The translations under genes were made by a program, and so were the position numbers. DNA of 64,000 nt from Oscheius onirici (Eukaryota; Nematoda; Chromadorea; Rhabditida; Rhabditidae), in NCBI GenBank assembly GCA_932521025.1, contig OW051468.1, positions 8,556,064 to 8,620,063 of the forward strand, written 5' to 3'. This document shows positions 1 to 11,400 of this stretch, one piece after another; the stretch's first letter is position 1; every line of letters begins with the position of its first letter. The notes beneath the pieces were generated by a model, which saw only the letters and a program-made list of their open reading frames with translations, was not told where the DNA came from and ran no database searches.

Positions 1-24
1 CCGCTGATAGTACACACAGAAGCC

Positions 25-1199
25 ATGGTCTTCCGTTACTTGGCAGCTCTTCTATTTGTCGCTTCAACTCTAGCTGATTGCCCTTCGGGAACGTTCTACG
101 ATGACGGCTTTGACAAGTCAGTTATTTGAGAAAACCTTTCAGCGAAACTTTTAGATGTTATAAGTACGTAAGTACGCCAGCGACCTTCTTGGCTGCAGAA
201 AGTGCCTGTCAGTCGTTTGGAGGCCATCTAGTCACAATCCAAACCGGCTTTGAGAACTCTTTCGTCATCGGAATGGCTCGCGGCTCTGGAAATGTCTGGA
301 TCGGTTATTCCTACCTGACTGCCGCCTCCTGGTCGTGGACCAGTGGTCAGAATTCGACTTTCACCAATTTCGCTTCCGGACAGCCATCCGACCCTAGCAC
401 TTCTCAGTGCACACAGCTCCGCGATACTGATAACAAGTGGACGTGGGTTTAAGAACTACACTTAACTATAAAGATTATTTTCAGGAAGATATCGTGTAAT
501 ACAGCACTTCCTTACGTCTGCTCTGTGGACCCGAACGCCCCAGTTCCTCCGCCAGCCAACTGCCCGACCAATGGAGCTTGTGGAAATGTAGCCTGTAGTT
601 CTGGTTATCAGCTATTCAATGGAACCTGCAGATGCTACAAGGCAGGTTGTATCGAAGACCAAAATACTGGCATATTCAGTTCGATCCAGTCGTCCGATCT
701 TTCAATGCCGGAAAGGCTGCTTGTCAAGCCGATGGAGCTATGGTGGTCAAGATTACCAGCGCCGAATTGAACGCTTTCCTGATGCAACTTTACGGAAACG
801 ACGCATCTGGTCCTTGGATTGGTCTGAACTGCATGACCACCCGCAAGGGTTCGTGCACATGGGAAGATGGAACTTACCTTTCCGGCTACAGTAACTTCTA
901 TCCTGGTAGGCCTTGTAAAAATCTGAGAATGTGAGAAATTGTAGGAATGCCCGTTTCGCCAAACAACAACGGAGTCATGTTTATGGTATATTTCTAGTTG
1001 GTTTGTGAAAGAAATTGTTTTTTAGATCGACAACGGTCTCGGTGATGGTCAGTGGTACTCTTACTATCAAGGGCAAGATCAGGGATCGATTTTCTGTGAG
1101 AAGCCCGCGACCAGATCCTCTATGATGGACGAACAGCCTAGAAGTCAGCAATCTCTTAATAGTAGACCTGTGGTCGGATCAAAACAACCTCAGAAATAG
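25..1199 (+). CDS. Secreted two-domain C-type lectin (CLEC)
   Basis: Spliced model with exons at about 25-116, 155-442, 485-641, 680-905, 945-985 and 1026-1199; introns are 38-42 nt. The N-terminus MVFRYLAALLFVASTLA is a signal peptide. Two C-type lectin domains follow, starting at CYKYVSTPATF and at CYK/FDPVVRSFNAG. Each carries the WIG core (NVWIGYS, GPWIGLN) and paired cysteines. The canonical EPN/QPD plus WND calcium-sugar motifs are not clearly present, so sugar binding is uncertain. The C-terminal tail (MMDEQPRSQQSLNS) differs from that of the three related genes on the other strand. Such proteins are secreted and are often linked to gut immunity in nematodes (family knowledge). The second-domain intron has a GC donor. 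The start was chosen for the signal peptide. Confidence 0.88.
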
Positions 1200-1461
1200 T
1201 CAATGAATTCGATATTTATTTCTATTTTCAATACTTTCATAACGTGGAATTTCGTCTTCCTACAGGCTATGGCAATACTTACGTTGCTGCCTCTTCCGCT
1301 TTTGTTGAAGGCTTCGGGTCATTTGAACAGTCCCATCGCTTCCAGTTCATGAACTCATTATAGCGAGCAACTATCCTGTCGCCGGCCATCCCGTGAACTA
1401 TAATTCTCCGTCCTCCTTCGCCGGGACAATGCATGTAGTCTGGCTAAAAAGTCTGCTTTTT

Positions 1462-3143
1462 TCAGGCTCTTTGACTGTCTTTTACCACTCCAAACCAGTA
1501 ACCGGGCATCCGGTCAATTTTTCCGTTAACCTTTTCCCTCAAAATACCCGTAAAGAAGAGATCTTCTATTTCGATAACCTAAAAGTTGTTTGTGATAAAA
1601 AAAAAAGCGAGGAAAGTACCTGTGTTCCCCAAAGCTGCGAAAGTAGATTCTGCATACTTTTACCCGAAATGATGTACACGTTTCCGTTCACGTACCACGG
1701 GAACCACTTTTCTTTGAAAGCATATTCAGGGACGTACCTAAGGTTGAAAGCTTACTTTTATTGTAAAAATACTGACCATTGATGCTCTGGATCCCTGATC
1801 GGTCTCGATCCGTGAAACAAATACCCGTAAATAAAGTCTGGATCTTTCTGTTGATCCAGCAGACTCATTAACTGAAAAACATGCTATTGCGACTAAAAAA
1901 AGGCAACCTACCCCAGTGATGTCCAAAATACAGTCGAGATCAATCTTCATAATATGAGCATGAGGATAGTTCTTTGACAGATACCGGAACGCGATGACCA
2001 GTTTGTAGACGAGACCTCTGTAGGAATCGAGAGCCTTGGCCACTAGTAAATCTCCATGTGCGTCGAATTCGTTGTTCAGACAACCAATGTCTTCTCTATC
2101 GTCACCCGTAAGGAAGATCACAGTCGCTGATTTGTTCTGAAAATTTTTATTCAGTTACTAGAAAAAATGATTACCTTGAGATATGGATTTTCGCTGTTGG
2201 CCCAGCTTTCTCGAACATCGCTTCGAGCCTGGTAGTCGGTATTTTTTGAGAGTGCTAAGATAATGACTTTCGTGTCTGGATTGATTACTGGAGCCTTCTC
2301 GATGAATCTGAAAATGAATTGTTGAACTCCTCAATCTGTTCAAGGCAGGAATGACAATCCTGGACTGCCAGAGAGGCCATAATGTAATTTGGGGCTGCAA
2401 GCAAAATTTGCATTGCATTATGATATTTTTGTTCGCTAATGGTCCACATTTGCCATAAAATCACAAAACTGGCAGCATAAGTTGAAGAAAACCCGAAATG
2501 TAGGCAAATTTCGAGTAAATATGAACGTGGTGCTCTTTTTTTGCGCTTAATTTTGTCATTTTCCCGAAAGTTGCGACGTAAAAACAAAATCTAACCTTGG
2601 AAGCACTTGGTTGAATACAAATAGGAAAAAAGGCAGAGCGAGTCGAAAATAAGACCGACCAGGTTTGCTATGCATGCGTAATGAAGTGGCGATACGCAGG
2701 CTAGTTGGTGCGCAGACAACGTCAATTTTAAAAAAAAGTCAATTGACTTACACTTCCGGCTCTTTAGATATGAGATATTCGTAATAGAGCTGATTGGGAC
2801 GATGAATTCCTTCTTCGTACCTCGGCCTGCTCGTGTTTCTCGGAACACATTCTGAAGCCAGCGGTGTTTCTTCCACGTTGACGGTTCTTTTGGCTCGAGA
2901 ATATCTGTCATCTTGGTGCATAACCATGAAAACTATACTGTATATACAGATGAAGTATACTGTAACCTTTTAGTCTCTTCTTTTTACAATACACACTTAC
3001 ACGCGAACTTAGCAATTAATTTGACTGCCGGGTTCATGTCACCAACAATAAAACTAGAGAAACTCCGAGGATAAATATGATTAGATAGCAAAGGTATGAA
3101 GACGAGAAGAAACACAACTTGAACCAGGTCAAAAATACCCATC
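1462..3143 (-). CDS. GT31-like beta-1,3-galactosyltransferase family protein
   Basis: Type II Golgi-type glycosyltransferase, convergent with the preceding lectin. The first exon (MGIFDLVQVVFLLVFIPLLS) gives an uncleaved signal anchor. Downstream exons give the family core: VIILALSKN, then ARSDVRESWAN (the R..R..W motif), FLTGDDRED, SYRGLVYKLVIAFRYLSKN, and MKIDLD, which holds the acidic DxD-like metal site. The terminal exons give WFPWYVNGNVYIISGK and EIEDLFFTGIL, the usual ED..(F/Y)xG motif, and stop at 1464. Last-exon introns are about 40 nt. The join between the exon at about 2330-2400 and the exon beginning near 2307 is unresolved: a 20-nt intron would restore frame. Substrate cannot be told from sequence; GT31 members move galactose or GlcNAc in beta-1,3 linkage. 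The internal exon order at 2400-2760 is less certain than the catalytic core. Confidence 0.8.
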
Positions 3144-3597
3144 TGATTGACTTTTATAAGGCTAGACCGGAAAAGGCCGTTTCTGTCAAAATATTTTGAC
3201 TGATTTCTGCTTCAGATCAGCTATTATGCTGATCAGCTCAAATATTAGTATTGGTATGTCGAGGTCATGTTTTTCATGTGTCTGTCAAGTGCGACGGGAA
3301 AATAACGTCATGGCGATCAGTCCCCCCTTTTTTGTTGATTTGTCAAGAGAGTTAATCCGCTTGTGAAGGTTCCTACCAAATTCAACCCTCGACCAATTTT
3401 TATCCATCCTATTCTCGCTGCCCTTTTTCTCTCGACATTTTTTGCACGTTTTGGCCTAACTGATAAGGAAAATGTCATCCTTTGGTTTGTAGAAGCTTAT
3501 CTTGTCGCCGGCTACTGTGTACACAGGAGCGATAAATCGGGTGTTTCCTATCTAATTTCAAAAGCAGATAAATGTTTTTAAAGCTTTCTTCGAATCA

Positions 3598-4780
3598 TTA
3601 CAATTCTTTTTTGAGATCTTTATACAGCCTGGACGGACGTTCTTCTTTACGACTATTTAAGATGGCAGTGACACTTCGTGGAGCTGAAGAAGAAAATCAC
3701 GGTAATAATTCACTTAAAGCTTACCTTTCTCGCAGAATGTTCCACCGGTTCCCGTTGAGGCGACATTGTAAGAGAGCCATTTCCCGTAGTTCGGATCTGT
3801 ACTAGCGACGTAATCCGCAATATATGCTCCAGTTAATTGAGCTCTAGGGTTGCCAGATGCAAAGTTGTTATACCCAGCAGCAGTGGTACCATCAGGCCAA
3901 GTACATTGAGAAATAGTGAGGGTCTCACAGTCGATGCCAATCCAAGGTCCAGTTCTGGTTGTGCCAGCCATTGAGAGAAGGAAGTTGTTAACGTCAGCAT
4001 TTTCAATCGTGACCAGAGTGGCTCCGTCGTTGATGCACATTTGTTTGCCGGAGGAATAGGATCGGGAGATACTGTCGAACTGAAACGAATTTGCTAATGA
4101 TCAAAAAAGAAAAATTTCTGACCTTGTAACACTTGCAAGTAGAAGTCAGAAGTTGATATCCAGCATCACAGACAACATTGGCTGAAGCATGCAAGTTTTA
4201 AAAAATAAGCAAAGAGACTAACTGCATGGAGGAGGTCCAGTGGGAACCATAGTAGGACAGTTGACCGGTACGGCATTAGGATCGATTTCGCAGACGTAAG
4301 GGTGTAACGCTGAGCATTTCTCGTTCCTATAATTTATTTGTATTAACGACTGAAATAATAAACTTACACCCATTTGTTGTCAGTATCTCTGATGTTCGTA
4401 CACTGCTGAGTGGAGGGGCTCGTAGGATATCCTGGGGCCCAGTCTCTATATGTTGAATTTTTTCCGCTGATCCAAGAGAATTGGTTGTCAACGAGGTAAG
4501 AAAGGCCAATCCACACATTTCCAGAGCCTCTGGCCATACCAATTACGAAAGAGTTTTCAAATCCATCTCCGATGGTGATCAAGTTACCGCCGCTACCAGC
4601 ACAGGCACTCTCAGCGGCCAAAAAGGTCGCAGGCGTGCTTACGTATTTGTAACATCTATTTGTAAAAATATTAGTACTTGTCGATGCAACAACCTACTTT
4701 CCAAAAGAATCATCGAAGAAAGATCCCGGAGGACAGGCTGCCAAGATAGAAGGAACAAGTAGCAGGGCAAGGAAGAGCAT
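3598..4780 (-). CDS. Secreted two-domain C-type lectin, tandem copy 1
   Basis: The signal peptide MLFLALLLVPSILA is followed by the first lectin domain (CYKYVSTPATFLAAESAC, NVWIGLSYL) and the second (CYK/FDSISRSYSSGKQMC, GPWIGIDC, TWPDGTTAAGYNNF). The last exon encodes a conserved basic tail ending RLYKDLKKEL, with stop at 3600. Introns are short with good GT-AG ends. The first domain lacks an obvious EPN or QPD motif (APGYPTSP instead), so calcium-dependent sugar binding is doubtful there. ATG lies about 35 nt from a TATA box. Likely role is a secreted lectin-like effector, by family knowledge. Confidence 0.87.
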
Positions 4781-4814
4781 AGCTTCTGGGCTTCCAATTC
4801 TGCGATAAGACCGT

Positions 4815-4863
4815 CTTTATAACACTCTTCAGAGGTTGTAGTCGGCTCTATCGCGGAAGATAA
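4815..4863 (-). promoter_or_regulatory. Core promoter of lectin copy 1 (TATA plus GATA-like site)
   Basis: On the minus strand TATAAAG lies at 4815-4821, about 35-41 nt before the ATG at 4780, and a WGATAA site lies at 4858-4863. Both motifs recur at matching positions upstream of copies 2 and 3. In nematodes GATA sites commonly direct intestinal expression; that use here is inferred. Confidence 0.5.
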
Positions 4864-5361
4864 CACTTTCTACTTTTTTCGGAGGGCGGAAATCAGCATT
4901 CACGGTTGTAAAGATAGCTGTTTGGTTATAAATATGATGTCAATATTGAGAGACGAAATGATAATTTCGTCACTTTCGAGGGAAAGTATCTTTAGGCTTC
5001 TCCTTAAATTTTAGGACTTCGCGAAGAATACACACTGTTTTAACCCACGCCTACATAATGTTGTCTTCTCTTGATTTGTAACCGTTTCAACGGTGTCAGC
5101 TCACCCGAGGTGCTGTCTGCTTGTAATTCTTGTTTGCCAAACCACATTCGTCGTTTTCTGTGTTTTCCTCTTTGGTCTCCTGATACTTCAATTTTGCAAA
5201 TTTTGCACATTTTGGCAGAAGAACTAACAACCAAAATGACACCTTGTGGTTTCAGAAGCTTATCTTGTCGCCGGCTACTGGGTACATAGGAACGATAAAA
5301 ATGGGTATTTCCTGTCTAATTTCAATAGCAGATAAACGTTCTAAAAGCTTTCTTCGAATCA

Positions 5362-6540
5362 TTACAATTCTTTTTTGAGATCTTTGTACAGCCTGGACGG
5401 ACGTTCTTCCTTACGACTATTTAAGATGGCAGTGACACTTCGTGGAGCTGAAGATAAAAATTATCGTGATGATTCAATTCAAGCTTACTTTTCTGGCAGA
5501 ATGTTCCACCGGTTCCGGTACCCTGGATACCGTAAGAGAGCCATTTTCCGTAGTTAGAATCTGTACTAGAGAGGTAATCGGCCATATAGGCTCCAGTGTC
5601 TCCGGCTCTGGGAAAGCCAGATTCAAAGTTGTTATACCCAGCAGCAGTGGTACCATCAGGCCAAGTACATTGCGAGACGGTGATAGTTTCGCAGTCGATT
5701 CCAATCCAAGGTCCAGTTCTAGTTGATCCAGCAATTGAGAGAAGGAAGTTGTTAACGTCAGCATTTTCAATCGTGACCAGAGTGGCTCCATCGTTGATGC
5801 ACATTTGTTTGCCAGCGGCATAAGAACGAAGATAACTGTCAAACTGAAATATAGTTTCGGTAAACCAAAATTGCAACACTAACCTTGTAGCATTTGCAAG
5901 TGGAAGTCAGAAGTTGATATCCAGCATCACAGACAACATTTGCTAAATATACACGTCTTAAAGCATAAGTGAAAAAACTAACTGCATGGAGGAGGTCCAG
6001 TGGGAACCATAGTAGGACAGTTGACCGGTACGGCATTAGGATCGATTTCGCAGACGTAAGGGTGTATTGCTGAGCACTTCTCGTTCCTATGTTTTGTTTG
6101 TATTGACGAGTAAAATGATGTACTTACACCCATTTGTTGTCAGTGTCTCTGATGTTCGTACACTGCTGAGTGGAGGGGCTCGTAGGATATCCTGGGGCCC
6201 AGTCTCTATATGTTGAATTTTTTCCGCTGATCCAAGAGAATTGGTTGTCAACGAGGTAAGAAAGGCCAATCCACACATTTCCAGAGCCTCTGGCCATACC
6301 AATTACGAAAGAGTTTTCAAATCCATCTCCGATGGTGATCAAGTTACCGCCGCTACCAGCACAGGCACTCTCAGCGGCCAAAAAGGTCGCAGGCGTGCTT
6401 ACGTATTTGTAACATCTATTTGTAAGAATATTAGTATTTGTTTTTTCAACAACCTACTTTCCAAAAGAATCATCGAAGAAAGATCCCGGAGGACAGGCTG
6501 CCAAGATAGAAGGAACAAGTAGCAGGGCAAGGAAGAGCAT
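5362..6540 (-). CDS. Secreted two-domain C-type lectin, tandem copy 2
   Basis: Same architecture as the neighbours: signal peptide MLFLALLLVPSILA, first domain with NVWIGLSYLVDNQFSW, second domain with GPWIGIDCETITVSQC, and the C-terminal tail ending KDLKKEL, with stop at 5364. The first-domain exon (about 6130-6415) is almost base-for-base that of copy 1, while the second domain differs at many sites (ESGFPRAGDTGAYMADYL versus ASGNPRAQLTGAYIADYV). This suggests recent gene conversion of one exon. Frame stays open throughout, so the gene appears intact. Confidence 0.87.
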
Positions 6541-6571
6541 AGCTTCTGGGCTTCTAATTCTATGATGACGT

Positions 6572-6620
6572 CTTTATAACACTGTTCGGAGGGTGTAGTC
6601 GGCTCTATCGCGGAAGATAA
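6572..6620 (-). promoter_or_regulatory. Core promoter of lectin copy 2
   Basis: TATAAAG at 6572-6578 and AGATAA at 6615-6620, read on the minus strand, in the same spacing as upstream of copies 1 and 3. The second GATA-like site near the ATG seen in copies 1 and 3 is changed here. Confidence 0.5.
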
Positions 6621-7026
6621 CAGTTTCTACTTTATTCGGAGAGCGGAATTGGCGATCGTAAAGATAGCTTCTTGGTGATGTCAATTCTGAGAGACGAAAT
6701 GATAATTTCATTACTTTTAAGGGGAAAATTTTGGCTACCCTCTAAATGTTAGGACTTCGGGAAGAAACCACAAGTTTCCAAAAAACCCAATAGGTAAAAA
6801 CCATAATTGGTTTATAACGTTTACTATGTCTCGCTCCATGATCTCATGATACTTTTTTTCTACATCTTTTGCACTCTCTGCCCTTGGATCTGATAATCAA
6901 AATGTCATACTTTGGTTTTCAGAAGCTTATCTTGTCACGCGCTACTGTGTAGACGGAGGCGGCAAAAAAAGTGCTTTACGTCTAATCTCAGAAACAAGTG
7001 AAAATTTTAAACCTTTGTTTGAATCA

Positions 7027-8195
7027 TTACAATTCTTTTTTGAGATCTTTGTACAGTCCGAAGGGACGTTCTTCTGCAATACTTTTCAAGACGGCCGTGA
7101 CACTTCGTGGAGCTGAAGAAATCATTATGGACAGTCCTTTAATAAAGTTCACCTTTCTCGCAGAATGTTCCACCGGTTCCCGTGCCCACGGGTCCGTAAG
7201 AAAACCACAATCCGTAGTTAGAATCTGCATTGTTGTCATACAAGTAGGCTCCAGAAATTCCAGCCTTTGGGTTGCCGAAGGCGAAGTTGTTATACCCAGC
7301 AGCAGTCGTGCCATCTGGCCAAGTACATTGAGAAATAGTGAGGGTTTCACAGTCGATGCCGATCCAGGGACCCGTCCTGGTAGATCCAGCCATTGTGAGA
7401 AGAAAGTTGTTAACATCAACATTGTCGATCTTGACCATGGTGGCTCCGTCGAGGCGGCACATTTCTTTGCCAGCGGTATATGTTCGAAGATGACTGTCAA
7501 ACTAAAATATGGTTTCAGCGAAACACAAATGTCAAGCTCTAACCTTGTAGCATTTGCAAGTAGAAGTCAGAAGTCGATATCCAGTATCACAGACGACATT
7601 GTCTGAAACATGCAAGTTTTACTAAAAGAAGGTAACTAACTGCAAGGAGGAGGTCCAGTGGGAGCCATCGTCGGACAGTTGACCGGTACGGCATTAGGAT
7701 CGATTTCGCAGACGTAAGGGTGTGTCGCTGAGCATTTCTCGTTCCTATAATTTATTTGTATTAATGACTGAAATAATAAACTTACATCCATTTGTTGTCA
7801 GTGTCTCTGATGTTGGTACACTGCTGAGTGGAGGGGCTCGTTGGATATCCTGGAGCCCAGTCTCTGTATGTTGAATTTTTTCCGCTGATCCAAGAGAATT
7901 GGTTGTCCACCAAGTAAGAAAGACCAATCCATACATTTCCAGAGCCTCTAGCCATTCCAATCACAAAGGAATTTTCAAATCCATCTCCGATTGTGATCAA
8001 GTTTCCTCCACTGCTGGCACAAACGCTTTGAGCTGCCAAAAAAGTGGCAGGACTGCTCACGTATTTGTAACATCTATTTGTAAGAATAGGTATTGTTTAT
8101 TCAACACCCTACTTTCCAAAGGAGTCATCGAAAAAAGATCCTGGAGGACAGGCTGCCAAAATGTAGGGGACAAGTAGCAGTGCTAGGAATAACAT
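7027..8195 (-). CDS. Secreted two-domain C-type lectin, tandem copy 3
   Basis: The most diverged of the three minus-strand tandem copies, but intact. The signal peptide is MLFLALLLVPYILA. The first domain begins CYKYVSSPATFLAAQSVC, with the WIGLSYL core. The second domain contains EMCRLDGATMVKIDN, GPWIGIDC and NNFAFGNPKAG. The last exon encodes APRSVTAVLKS and ends KDLKKEL, with stop at 7029. Compared with copies 1 and 2 it has its own substitutions in both domains, consistent with an older duplication. Expected to be secreted; ligand unknown. Confidence 0.87.
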
Positions 8196-8225
8196 GACTT
8201 CTGAGCTTGCAATCTCGTGATAAGA

Positions 8226-8266
8226 CTTTATAACACTGTTCGAAGGTTAATGTCACCGAAAGATAA
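8226..8266 (-). promoter_or_regulatory. Core promoter of lectin copy 3
   Basis: TATAAAG at 8226-8232, about 31-37 nt before the ATG, and AGATAA at 8261-8266. A further TGATAAG motif lies between TATA and ATG. The arrangement matches the other two copies. Confidence 0.5.
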
Positions 8267-8421
8267 CGGTGTCTAGTTTATTCGGAAGATGAAAATCATC
8301 ATTTGCGGTTGTAAAGATTGCTTCTTGGCAATATAGAATATGTCAATGTTGAGAGACTTCAGATTGATCACTTTTATTCCACAAATATTCCATATTTACA
8401 ATATTTACACTTTTTAATAGT

Positions 8422-11400
8422 TTAGAGGTAACTCCTCTGGTCGACGAGTTCAGGAAGAGGCAATTCCCCGATTTTTCCGTCGGGCTGAACCGGTTTGAAG
8501 GGCGTCTGCTCCTTTCCAATCGTGTTGTCGATAGGAAGGACAGCCTTTTGGCCACTCTTCGGGAAAATGTTCATCACCATATCTTCATCGAACGAGGTCT
8601 GAAAGCCTTTTTGTTTTGAAAATCGTCGAAAACGTCTCAAAATGACCAGTCAACTTACTATTTCGTGTTCTTCGCGAATTCCTTCATCGTCAGAATCCAA
8701 CGTTTTCATGTGCTCTTTGATGGGAGATCCAAAGGACAGACCTGACTTTGTTGATCCAGTGCGATCGCGGAAATCGGTGTCGGTGGTCCAGGAAGCGTCC
8801 GACATCATGCTGTCTAAAAAAAGATGAATACAGAAGTGTTAACAATTTCCTACCGTGTCTACCACGCTCTTCCTTGTTGATTATTTCGGTGCCACGAAGA
8901 CGGTCGGACAGCTCCGTACTGGCGCCTCCCTTCAAAAAGATTTTTTCCCAAGGTTGCTACATATGTGGGCTAGACTATGACTCATACAGCGAACGCTAAT
9001 AAGGGGAAAAACTCACCTCATCCAGCCATTTATTGTCGGCTTCGGCAGCCGAATCGTCATCAGAAATGTATCCAGACTTGGGACTCGTGTCTCTCTTGAC
9101 TGAAGCGATCCATGTCTTCTCTTTGGGCGGTGCCATAGCTACTCCTTTCGGGCAGTAACCTAGAAACCATTTGCTCAATAATATTCTGTTTTTAATACCT
9201 GGCATGTGACCTTCTCCCTGGAAGGCCTTCGGATGGGACTGATGAATTGCGTCCTTCTCCTCAATGGCGTAATGTTCACCTTCGTGGGCGGGGGCATAAC
9301 CTACATTCAGATATTAAAAATCACCATGTAGACATACCGTAGATGTCCTCTCCACCTCTTTCTACCTGGAGATCAGCCATCTGTCCGACTTCTTCTCGTC
9401 CTCTAAGAAAATCTGCTTCCAGAGGCTTTCTCTCCAGGTGCAAGTGTCTGGTCTGGGGAGCAGGTTCCTTGACAGCTTTGGCGAAGGACTTTTCTTCAAG
9501 ATTGGCAACAGGCGGAAGCTCCTCAAGTCCCTCCTTCAGAGCTCCACTGAACGTTTTCGGAAGTCCATGAACAGGATTTCTTCCAGTGACAATCTCTTCC
9601 TCGGAACGAAATTGATCGACTCTCTGTCTTTGACCGAAAGAGTCTCTGGTGATCACTCCCTGTGCCAAAGTTCCGGCAATAGCTTGACTGGTTAGGTCAA
9701 AGGGTTGAGACTGAGTCTGTCCAGGCAATCCAGTGAAGCTTGGCTGAACTGTCTGTGATTCGACCACGGGCTCAATTCTCTCGGTAGCCAAAGGAATTGT
9801 GTGTGAGATAACTGTAGTAGGTCCGAGTCCTGTGAAGCCTGTAGTAATTTGCCCAACCTTTTCGGTAACAATTTCTCCTGTCGGTGGAATGAAAGTAGTC
9901 CTTTCCATGATAATTTCAGCTGGCACCTTCTCGACAGTGGTGATTCCAACTGGTGGTTCGGGCACAGCTAGATTGGACCATTGTACTCCCTGAGTCAAGA
10001 CAACTCCTTCAGGATTGGCCAAGTCGACTCCAATAGTCTTCTCCTTCTTCTCAGTCTTATGAATAACCTTTCCTTCCTTCTTCATAACTTCCTCGTAGAC
10101 TGAGAAGTCCTCTGCAATATTCTCCTCTTTCTCGATAATTACAGCAGCCGGAGCTATAATCTTGTCCTTGGCGGCTTCTCCCAGTCCGACGACTCCTTGG
10201 ATCACAGCGCTCGCTCCATCTTCAGCCATCTCGACGGCAGTAGAAGCTGCTCCCACAACGGTACTCACAGTTCCTGTAACCACATGAGCCGCGGTTGAGG
10301 CGATGCTCGTAGCAGTATTGACCAGTAATCCTGCTCCAGCCCCAGCAACCTGGGCCGTCTTCTGGACGGTTCCGACAGTGATGTCCTTCGCTAGAACGGC
10401 TGTTCCGACGGTTACATCTTTAGCAAGATGAGCGGTTCCGGTGACAGCACTTCCGGCAAGATGGATGCTTCCCAAAGTCACATCTTTGGCGAGCTCAGCA
10501 GTTCCGGTAACAACGTTGTAGGCCGTGTCAGTGACAGTCTCGGCAACATTGGCGACGTGTCCAGCTCCGGCGCCTACCTTTTCAGCGGCTCCGATGACAA
10601 TGTTGTGGGCTACTTCTTCAGCAGCCTCTAATTCTTCTTTGGCCTTGTTGGCTACAGCAGCTCCTGTATCATAGAATGTCTCAGCTGCACTGGCAGCCGC
10701 GTGGACTGCCATTCCGGCTCCCTCTTCAACGAGATGGACGGCTCCCTAAGAAAATCATTTTGTCTTTTATTTTGTAGAGAAAACTCACCAAAGTTGCGTC
10801 CTTGGCGAGCTCGGCTGTTCCAGTGGCGGTATTCACTATTATTCCAGCCCCTCCTCCAACAACTTCCGCAGTTCCGCGAGCTACCGACTCAACGGCATTG
10901 GCTGCTTTTTCAGCTGCAGCCTCCGTAGCATTGGCAACATGGCCGACTCCCGTTCCAATCATCTCAACTGTTCCCAAAGTGATATCATGGGCCTTTTCAG
11001 CGACCACTTCGGCTCCTTCCTTAATCGTTTCCTTAGCCTCGAAGGCTTTTTCCTTGGCAGTTTCGGCGGCCGAGGCTGCTGTGTCTCTTACGAAAGTCCC
11101 AGCCTCTGCAGTCTTGTTGTAGACGGTTGAGGCAGCGACTTCAGTGGCTCCAACAGCCATACCGGCAGTCTTACTGGCAATTCCAACTGCCTCCTTTGAG
11201 ATCTCCTTAGTCGTCTCTGTGAGAGTAGACGTACGGTCCACTGAAACTCATTCACAGTTCTGGTCAACAGAACTAACATACCCTCTTGTCTGACCAGTGT
11301 CTGGGTAGGAATTCTCTGAGTCTCGGCAAGAATAGTAGTCTTCTTGACTACAGTGGCCGGAACAATCTCTTCAGTCTGGCCAACAATGGCCATTTCACGA

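Larger units (their letters stand above)
3490..8300. repeat. Tandem segmental duplication: three lectin units
   Basis: Three head-to-tail copies of one unit of about 1.75 kb: 3' flank, lectin gene and promoter. The 3' flanks begin with the same block at about 3492, 5252 and 6922 (GAAGCTTATCTTGTC) and run into the shared C-terminal exon. The promoters share TATA and GATA-like motifs. Divergence is uneven along the unit: the first lectin domain is nearly identical between copies 1 and 2, while introns, second domains and flanks have drifted. Confidence 0.85.

Noticed and set aside
1393-1782. Plus-strand frame of 129 residues
   Set aside because: It is antisense to the last GT31 exons, which match the family in the other direction.
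9343-11130. Plus-strand frames opposite the 11-mer repeat exons
   Set aside because: They are shadows of the biased codon pattern of the repeats on the minus strand.
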